A stretch of 64,000 nt of DNA, from positions 62,209,453 to 62,273,452 of the forward strand of contig CM049311.1 of the NCBI GenBank assembly GCA_026874595.1, read 5' to 3'. This document shows, one piece after another, positions 56,246 through 64,000 of the stretch (the stretch's first letter is position 1; each line of letters opens with the position of its first letter). A model generated the notes under the pieces. That model saw nothing but the letters and a program-made list of their open reading frames with translations, searched no databases and was not told the DNA's origin. The position numbers were made by a program, and so were the translations under genes. The DNA comes from Sipunculus nudus. Lineage: Eukaryota; Annelida; Sipuncula; Golfingiida; Sipunculidae.

Positions 56246-56298
<53 letters not shown>
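56246..56298. repeat. (TA)n microsatellite
   Basis: About 26 TA units adjoining the transposon end at 56245. Confidence 0.95.
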
Positions 56299-56302
<4 letters not shown>

Positions 56303-56712
56303 TCTGAAATAAAACAACACTGTTCTTCAGAGTTATACCGCTCTGGCCTAGTCTGTAGGCCATAGAGCACTTTACATCGGAGGGTAACACTACCTATATA
56401 TATATATACACACAGTCGGTCCTGCTTAATTTTATATCGTATAATTGTCTATCCCGTTTAATTGTGTACATATACACGTATATATCTAATAATGACATTA
56501 CACATTTGATTATTTCAATATATTTTATTAAATTTTAGTAACCATGCACGGGGTTAGACCTGTAACCACGTCCCCTGGAAATTCTAAGAAATAATAGGAA
56601 CCTCAGTTCTTTTTTTTTCAGAAAATTTTATTATCAGCCATAAGGATAATGGTCTCACAATATATTTTCCAACGATTCGTATGTCTGACAATAATGTTTA
56701 TAGTATATTTTC
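56299..56712. other. AT-rich sequence, no feature seen
   Basis: Includes a short TA tract at 56394-56410. No gene. Confidence 0.4.
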
Positions 56713-59700
56713 AGCTCAGCTGACTGTAAGTCATCTGAGCTATAGCGATCACTCTTTGTCCGTCGTCCGTCCGTCCGTCCGACCATCTGGCCATCCGGCC
56801 ATCCGGCCATCCGGCCATCCGGTCGTCTGTCCGTTAACAAGGCACAAATCGTAACCGCTGGACCTGGAATCTTCTTACTTTACATCCAGAGAGGTCCATA
56901 AAAAATCTCCTTGGAAACCTGGAATTAGGTGTCTGTTACCCATATCCTTCGAGCTATGAGGCCCCAAAGTACCCCCCCCCCCCAGAATAGTAAAAAAAAA
57001 TCATACAAAAACTTCAATATCTCATTAACTACATCACTGATGGTCATGATTTTTGGCATACATATTACTCATGAGATGTTCCATCAGTTCCTGCAGACTG
57101 ATGGCGCCACCTGTATTTTTTCGAATTTTTACAATTTTTTTTTCTCTATTTTTGAGACTTTTAAAAATGTGGACATCTGTTAACAGGGCACAAATCGTAA
57201 AGACTGGACCTAGAATCTTCATTCTTGACACACAGGGAGACCCATGAAAAGTCTCCATGAAAACCTGAAATTAGGTCTCTGTTACCCATATCCTTTGAGC
57301 TATGGCACTCCAAAGTACAGCTCAGAATAATAGAAGATTTGATACAAAAGCTGAAGTATCTGAACAACTAATGCAGAGATCACCATAATTGTTTGCATGG
57401 ATATTGATCATGGAGTGTTTCATCAGTTTCTGCAGCCTGGGTGCGCCACCTCTATTTTTTCGATTTTTACCGACTTTTTTCTCTATTTTTGAGACCTTTA
57501 AAAATGTGGACATCTGTTAACAGGGCACAAATCGTAAAGACTGGACCTAGAATCTTCATTCTTGACATTCTGAGAGGCCTATGAAAAGTCTCCATGGAAA
57601 CTAGAAATTAGGTCTCTGTTACCCATATCCTTCGAGCTATGGGGCCCAAAAGTACCCCCCAGAATAGTGAAAAATTTCATATAAAAACTTCATTATCTGA
57701 TTAACTACATCACTGATGGTCATGATTTTTGGCATACATATTGATCATGAGATGTTTCATCAGTTTCCTGCAGACTGGTGGCGCCACATGTATTTTTCGA
57801 TTTTTTACGAATTGTTTTTTTTTTTTAGACTTTTAAAAATGTGGACATCTGTTAACAGGGCACAAATCGTAAAGACTGGACCTAGAATCTTCATTCTTGA
57901 CATTCTGAGAGGCCTATGTAAAGTCTCCATGGAAACCTGAAATTAGGTCTCTGTTACCCATATCCTTTGAGCTGTGGCACTCAGCTCAGAATAATTGAAA
58001 ATTTGATACAAAAGCTGAAGTATCTGAACAACTGAATGCAGAAATTACCATTATTGTTTGCATTGATATTGATCATGGAATGTTTCATCAGTTTCTGCAG
58101 CCTGGGTGCGCCACCTCTATTTTTTTTATTTTTTTATTTTTTTTTTTTTATTTACGATTTTTTTTCTCTATTTTTGAGACCTTTAAAAATGTGGACATCT
58201 GTTAACAGGGCACAAATCGTAAAGACTTGACATAGAATCTTCTTTCTTGACATTCTGAGAGGCCTATGAAAAGTCTCAAAGGAAACCAGAAATTAGGTCT
58301 CTGTTACCCATATCCTTCGAGCTATGGGGCCCAAAAGTACCCCCCAGAATATTGAAAAATTTCATATAAAAACTTCATTATCTGATTAACTACATCACTG
58401 ATGGTCATGATTTTTGGCATACATATTGATCATGAGATGTTTCATCAGTTTCCTGCAGACTGGTGGCGCAACATGTATTTTTCGATTTTTTACGAATTGT
58501 TTTTTTTTTTTTTTTTTTTGAGATTTTTAAAAATGTGGACATCTGTTAACAGGGCCCAAATCGTAAAGACTTGACATAGAATCTTCTTTCTTGACATTCT
58601 GAGAGGCCTATGAAAAGTCTCCATGGAAACCAGAAATTAGGTCTCTGTTACCCATATCCTTCGAGCTATGGGGCCCAAAAGTACCCCCCAGAATAGTGAA
58701 AAATTTCATATAAAAACTTCATTATCTGATTAACTACATCACTGATGGTCATGATTTTTGGCATACATATTGATCATGAGATGTTTCATCAGTTTCCTGC
58801 AGACTGGTGGCGCCACATGTATTTTTCGATTTTTTACGAATTGGGTTTTTTTTTGAGACCTTTAAAAATGTGGACATCTGTTAACAGGGCCCAAATCGTA
58901 AAGACTGGATCTAGAATATTCATTCTTGACATTCTGAGAGACCTATGGAAAGCCTCCATGGAAAACAGAAATTAGGTCTCTGTTACCCATATCCTTCGAG
59001 CTATGGGGCCCCAAAGTACCCCCCAGAATAGTGAAAAATTTCATATAAAAACTTCATTATCTGATTAACTACATCACTGATGGTCATGATTTTTGGCAGA
59101 GACTAATGCAGAGATCACCATAATTGTTTGTATGGATATTGATCATTGAGTGTTTCATCAGTTTCTGCAGCCTGGTGGCACCACATGTATTTGTTCGGGC
59201 TTTTTTCGATTTTTTTTCTCTATTTTTGAGACCTTTAAAGATATGAACATCTGTTTACAGAGTACAAATCATAACAACTGGACCTAGAAACTTCATTCTT
59301 TACACACAGGGAGACCCATGAAAAATCTCCAAGGAAACCTGAAATTAGGTCTCTGTTACCCATATCCATTAAGCTGCATGGCTCTAAAATACCCCCCAGA
59401 ATAATGAAAAATTTGATACGAAAACTCCAGTATCTCAATAACTACAACACTGATGCTCATGATTTTTGGCATACATATTGATCATGATGTGTTCCATCAG
59501 TTTCAGCAGACTGGGTGCGCCACCTCTATTTTTTTTCAAATTTTTACGAATTATTTTCTCTATTTTTGAGACCTTTAAAGATGTGGTTATCTGTCAATAG
59601 GGTACAAATCGTAACAACTGGACCTAGAATCTTCATATTTGTCATGCAAGGAGGCGAATGAAAAGTGTCTGTGGAAACCTGAAATCTGTTACCCATATCC

Positions 59701-60052
59701 TTCAAGCTATAGGACTCCAAAGTATCCCTCAGAATAATGGAAAATTTGATACTAAAGCTGAAGTATCTGAACAACTAATCCAGAGACCACCATGCTTCTT
59801 TGTATGGATATTGACCATTGAGAGTTTTTATTAGTTTCTGCAGACTGGTGGAGCCACCTGTTCTTTTTTTTAAAGTTTACGCATTTTTTCTCTATTTTTG
59901 AGTTATATTAATACAGACACAATCTTGGCCTTTTGGTTAATCTGTTTGATGCTTCAGTTGAATGGTTATATACTACCATTCAGATGATAAAATTTCCTTT
60001 TGCAAATCTCTTCCCGGTTAGCTGAGCGTCATGTCCCATGAGTCACTTGTTG
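56713..60052 (-). mobile_element. Long family B subfamily element with ~340-bp tandem array
   Basis: In element orientation the 5' end is at 60052 (inverse of AACAAGTGACTCATGGGACA) with the STIR region TAGCTGAGC at 60019. The 3' hairpin has arms 56713-56725 and 56729-56741 (12 of 13 pairs). A microsatellite of inverse ACGG and CCGGATGG units lies at 56757-56825. The interior is almost entirely a tandem array with a period of 335-373 bp: the phrase ATGTGGACATCTGTTAAC starts near 57167, 57504, 57839, 58189, 58533 and 58868, with decayed copies near 59241 and 59581. Each unit carries a GGTGGCGCCAC-like palindrome and a long T-tract of variable length. No protein; frames inside the units repeat with the array. 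Confidence 0.8.
56834..59900 (-). repeat. ~340-bp tandem array, about nine units
   Basis: Units alternate between two flavours: GGTGGCGCCACATGT with CATCACTGATGGTCATGATT, and GGGTGCGCCACCTCT with AATGCAGAGATCACCAT. An older two-unit period of about 690 bp was therefore probably amplified. Length differences come mainly from T-tracts. Confidence 0.85.
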
Positions 60053-60278
60053 ATATTTTTAACATCTCATAGAGAACATACAAATGACACTATGATACTG
60101 AATTATGGGATGTATATCATTGATCTTGTTTACCTACAATTAAATGGATTTTATGTGTAAATCCATCTTTTTGCACCCAATCTGTTTCATATATGCATAC
60201 TCTAGTCATTTCTTGTACAGTTCTTCATACTTAATTCATGTAAATGAATAGAATGTTGGAATGAAAAATATATTTACC
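60053..60278. other. AT-rich sequence, no feature seen
   Basis: Short interval between the B element and a SINE. Confidence 0.4.
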
Positions 60279-60660
60279 GGCTTCTATGGCTCAGGGGTAG
60301 AGCGCAGGACTCAAAGCCGGGAGATCGTGAGTTCGAATTTCAGCTGAGGCGGTGTGGTTTTTCACGGGCGGCCATAACCCAGGGTGAGCGCTCTGCAGGC
60401 TTAATGGGAAGGTCGTGCCCAACGGCCGTGTTTCACTCACAAACAAGTGCGCCTTTCGGGGGTCCTCGGTGGTATGATTACCAACCCAGGGCCCGCAGGT
60501 GCAGTAGTCACCGGGCCTGGTTAACGCCAGGATATAAAATGAGAGGAAGCGTGTGATAATGCCCTGTCACGTAGTCCGAAACCAGAATGGAAATCTGCAG
60601 ATGTACATATACTTAGTTAAGCTCGCATTAAAAAATGGAGGCGGTTACCTCCAACAAAAA
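60279..60660 (+). mobile_element. tRNA-derived SINE, well-preserved copy
   Basis: The tRNA-like head has box A TGGCTCAGGGGTAGAGC at 60287-60303 and box B GTTCGAATTTC at 60331-60341, about 28 bp apart as in a tRNA. They form an internal RNA polymerase III promoter. The unrelated central body is shared with the copy at 54112. The tail is GGCGGTTACCTCC then A-rich. About 380 bp long. I cannot name the central domain family. Confidence 0.85.
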
Positions 60661-61377
60661 ATATTTAAAAATATATATATATATTTTAATACATTTTGCA
60701 AGGATATGAACCGTGTAGGCCTATAGTTAAAAAAATATTCTAGGGAAAAAAAAAACATAAACATGTTATTTTGAATGTTATAGGAAAAATAAGCAGGCCT
60801 CATTTCTTGGGGTTTCATCTACGAAAATATTAAAATGTTAAAGTAGTGGATTTCCAGTATTTCTACAAATAAATTCATGCATGTGCCCATGCAAGGTAAC
60901 ACTGAGAAATAGCATTCGCTCACCAAGTTACAAGCAATGGCAGGAATATGATTGGTACATTCCCGGCAATATGCATGCATGGCAATCTGCTGATTATATA
61001 GCTGAAAATGAGAGGGTCAAGGGCATAAAGAATTTGATGAATGTGATATGAAGAGAGTCTGGGTTTCTTACATTTTGCTTCAGTGTCTTTCGCTTTGCCT
61101 GAGTAGAGCTTTGACCATGCAGTCATGCAGTGGTCAATGACTTATCCATGAGAAGCCCCATTTGGCTTTGTATGGTAGCAGTTTAATCCCCTGTATAAAG
61201 TCGGGCGGTAACCCTACATTCAGTATATATATAGGCCTACGGTATATTACAAGATACAAGGTAATCGTGTATAGGTGCCCCATTCTCAGCAATATCATAC
61301 TTAATATGTGAGACCTGGGATGAGTACAGGGCTTAGTAAAACACAATACACATCATGACCAGTATACTGTAATTAAA
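60661..61377. other. AT-rich sequence, no feature seen
   Basis: Short (AT)n near 60670. Nothing else is supported. Confidence 0.45.
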
Positions 61378-62130
61378 CTAGAAATTTCTCTGCATCAGAG
61401 ATGCGATAGTATCCCCAAACAAAACATACTCCCTTAAAAATTTTGGCAACCATGGTTTCCTAAGGTGACCTTCAAAACCAAAGCGCTAGTCTTGAAAAAA
61501 ATCTGAGATATTGGTTGAAATATATTTTGGTCAAATTTGATGGAAGCAAATCCTATATACATGCAGATTTGACCGTGAATCTAAAATTCACATGTTAGCA
61601 AATTTTTTCGACAACTTATCATCTGACATCTTTAATTTTGATTTTCAGAAATATACATCTATCCACTTTAGAAACAATATTTTTTCACCAAATACAGAAA
61701 TATTCAAGGTCAAGGCCACTCTCATGGTAAAGGTCATAACCCAAATTTTAATTCTAGCATTCCTAATCCCTAACCAATATCTATACATATGCATAATGTG
61801 AAAGAAATTTGTATATTAGTTTTTTTACCTTTAATGCTCACAGTACTGTCAAGTAGCCATGATCGGGTATTAGGAGGCGCGAAAACAAGAAAAGGATAAT
61901 AGGTGGCGCCACCAGTTTCCGGTCTATGACAACGCTATCTTCGGTCGACAAAAATGGGCCTATTCAAGGTCAAGGTCACTCTCAATAGGCTTTTTTCCTC
62001 CCACCCATATCTATGCACATGTCAAGTTTGGTAAAGAGCCTTTGAATGTTTTTTGAGTTATCGGGAAGACGAGATTTATCTGCAGCGGGTGCGGCGGCGG
62101 GAACGTGCTTAAACCATAGTTTCCCGATTT
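61378..62130 (+). mobile_element. Probable fourth Helentron-like family (E), 3'-truncated
   Basis: The 5' end AACTAGAAATTTCTCTGCAT resembles the family A start and has a hairpin (TCTCTG and CAGAGA around CAT), followed by GCGATAGTATCCCC. The interior has AAGGTCAAGG(C/T)CACTCTCA phrases repeated at 61705 and 61965 and a perfect GGTGGCGCCACC at 61902-61913. The 3' part, GCGGGTGCGGCGGCGGGAACGTG, then CATAGTTTCCCGATTTTG, parallels the family A 3' region (GGCGGCGG patch then the left arm of the hairpin), but the right arm is missing. Only one copy in the window, so limits are provisional. Confidence 0.45.
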
Positions 62131-63041
62131 TGTCAATAATAAGTCTACTACTTAAATTTGCTACTACTTAAATTTGTTTCCGTTTAATTTATCGACCTTC
62201 TATGACATTAAGATATTTTATCGTAGCCATGTACCCCTTGCAAGTAAAATGGATACCATCCAAGCGAGTAGAAGTGCGGACCGGTCCATTAATTTATTGA
62301 TAATTGAAAAAAAATTATTATCTAAAATTATAAATAAAAGTAAATATTACAAGATAAAAAAAATCATACAAGCTGACTTAAAAAATACAATGTTATAATT
62401 ATATAGATGAACCATCTGATCTAGCCCTGACAACCCGACTCAGTAGGCAATCAGATAACTGGGTGGCAAGCCTAGTGATCTGGGCGTAATGCCAGAGGGT
62501 CGATATGACGCTACATCTGATCCACCAACCCCCTTTACATGCAGACCCTGAAATTCTTTGCCAAAAGTAGCTTGAAATCTTGCTCGAAACAAAATTCTGT
62601 AAATGTTTCAAGTACATTTATTGTGGTTAAGGGGTCTTTTACAAATAAACTACCTACAAACATAAACATATTGATACAAACAAAGATTACAGTTCGAAAC
62701 TTATCACATGAAAGAAAGTCAGCAATAGCAAAAACCATTAAATTTCAGAAAGAGTGTCCGGACTGGTTCGGTCCAGGGGTAGGCGGTCCGTTATTTTATA
62801 ATACCGGTCTGGTCCAGCCCAGGATTGTGGAATCGACCGGTCCAAGGGCGCCCTAGCTAGCTATACTTACTTTTTATTGTACTGTAGTTGTCTTATTCAT
62901 AGAGTATGGACGCTATTCAGAAATGCTGCTCTGTCGGATCCGGAAGGGTTTATGCATATGGACAGAGTTTAACGTGATACAGTTCATTATGACAGACAGC
63001 ATGGTACTCTCATATTAACAATGACAATCAAAATTATTACT
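62131..63041. other. Unassigned sequence; possible short hAT-like end at 62773
   Basis: Mostly AT-rich. CAGGGGTAGGCGGTCCG near 62773 resembles a hAT-type end, and CCGGTC words recur to 62845. No opposite end or target duplication was found. Confidence 0.3.
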
Positions 63042-64000
63042 AAACTAGAATACGGGTAGTCGACAAGCGACTACGTGTATCCGCCTCAATCAGAATGGAA
63101 CGGGTGAAGTGAGGCATGGATTGAGTGGCAAGGGGAAATAGAGTGTTGCATATTAGCATGGATGTCTGCAGCCAAATTGTGTATGTAGGTTGCCCCCCCT
63201 ATCACAAAATCCAGAAAGCCGTCCAAGTTGTATACATATGCAAAATTTAAGGCAGATAAGTCAAACCACTACATGTATATGAGTGATTTTAGCCCGTGGC
63301 AGACAAACAGATGGACGCTGAGCAAAAATGGTTGCAGGTGACGCCACCAGTTTTGCGTATGATAAAGAGCTATGTGAGAACTATACACATGCAAAACTTT
63401 GGCCCAATCGGTCAAACGGTTCCCAAGATATGAGCTTGGATGTCTGCTGCATAAACTAGAATGCAGGTGGCGCCACCTGTCATAAAATCAAGAGAGCTGT
63501 CGGGGATGTATAAACCTGCAAAATTTTAGGTAGATATGTCAAACCACTGCCGAGATATGAGTGATTTTAACCCAAGGCAGATGAACAGATGGACACTGTG
63601 CAAACATGGTTGCAGGTGGCGCCACCATTTTTTGTGTATGTTATAAAGCTCTCCAAGGGCTACATTTGTGCAAAAAAATTTTCCTGATCAGTCAAACGGT
63701 TCCCGAGATATAAGCTTGGATGTCTGCAGCGTAAACGTGAATGTAGGTGGCGATACCTGTCATAAAATCAGAAAAGCTTTCCAGGATGTTTACGCATGCC
63801 GAATTTCAGGTGAATTAGTCTAGTCACTGCAGAGATATGAGTGATTTTAACCCAAGGCAGACGAACAGATGGACACTGTGCAAACACGGTTGCAGGTGGC
63901 GCCACCATTTTTTGTGTATGTTATAAAGCTCTCCAAGGGCTACATTTGTGCAAAAAAAATTTTCCTGATCGGTCAAACGGTTCCCGAGATATGTGGGTTT
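63042..64000 (+). mobile_element. Family A element, copy A4, running off the window
   Basis: This is the best-preserved family A 5' half. It has AAACTAGAATACGGGTAG, a 5' hairpin at 63056-63074 (GTAGTCG and CGACTAC arms) and the STIR GTATCCGCC at 63077-63085. Modules start with GGATGTCTGC near 63161, 63439 and 63719, a period of 278-280 bp. Palindromes are at 63337-63348, 63466-63477, 63615-63626, 63746-63757 and 63895-63906, with alternating spacings of 129, 149, 131 and 149 bp. The 3' end lies beyond the window. Confidence 0.8.

Noticed and set aside
57716-58975. Repeated frames sharing MVMIFGIHIDHEMFHQF
   Set aside because: They recur only because the ~340-bp unit is tandemly repeated. The period is not a multiple of three, and T-tracts break the frame in each unit.
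60287-60341. Possible functional tRNA gene
   Set aside because: Box A and B are present, but the cloverleaf is imperfect. The sequence continues into a body shared with 54112, so it is a SINE head.
62399-62560. GC-richer patch that might be a tRNA or small RNA
   Set aside because: No box A/box B pair or cloverleaf could be drawn on either strand.

Overview
The window looks like non-coding DNA from a metazoan nuclear genome, most likely a marine invertebrate and possibly a lophotrochozoan such as a mollusc. The organism call is inference. It rests on AT-rich, CpG-poor background, no operons or bacterial signals, a Jockey-type LINE, two tRNA-derived SINEs, MITEs and many rolling-circle (Helentron/HINE, 'pearl'-like) non-autonomous elements. 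I recognise no complete host gene. The best host-gene candidates are two possible first coding exons on the minus strand (13202-13272 and 52236-52298), one possible internal exon on the plus strand (50982-51189) and a CpG-rich stretch near 18240-18740. All four are weak.

The dominant theme is at least four repeat families built to one plan. Each has a 5' palindrome or hairpin, then a short subterminal inverted repeat (STIR), then modular and often tandem internal units, often a GGAC/ACGG-type microsatellite, and finally the complementary STIR, usually inside a terminal hairpin. Family A (STIR GTATCCGCC) lies at 1688-2867(-), 2935-3812(+), 9090-9800(+), 30353-30587(+) and 63042-64000(+). Family B (STIR GCTCAGCTG) lies at 8873-12712(+, interrupted), 19237-20766(+), 30171-30350(+), 30981-32366(+), 43575-46228(+), 53474-54060(-), 55801-56078(-) and 56713-60052(-). 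Family C (STIR GCGAACCTGT) lies at 8918-10215, 25402-27396, 28818-29000, 30802-30979 and 41900-42953, all plus. A probable fourth family, E, lies at 61378-62130. Families A, C, E and the long B subfamily all carry the palindrome GGTGGCGCCACC or a close variant, although the rest of their sequence differs. None encodes protein here. At 8873-12712 the families are nested three deep: A in C in B.

The centre (32717-41708) is a 9-kb A/C-rich, G-poor unit with an apparent 14-bp direct repeat (AGAGCTGAATATCC) at both edges. It holds an intact LINE ORF1 (gag-like, three zinc knuckles; 33155-34777) and an ORF2 (APE endonuclease plus reverse transcriptase; about 34729-37655) broken by one frameshift near 36150-36178. 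About 4 kb of unusual non-coding sequence follows: ~370-bp and ~245-bp tandem repeats, an A-tract, and a hairpin-dense block in which different stems share the same loops. A histone-3'-end-like stem-loop occurs both in the LINE 5' UTR and twice in that distal block.

Other features are a hAT-type MITE with 8-bp TSD (4289-4746), a TA-flanked MITE (8310-8745), a foldback element (22181-22504), a 19-bp minisatellite (27612-27908), a diverged ~0.8-kb tandem duplication (48498-49914), and several (TA)n tracts, two of which abut the same transposon-end motif. The remaining intervals are AT-rich sequence in which I see no supported feature; they are listed as such.
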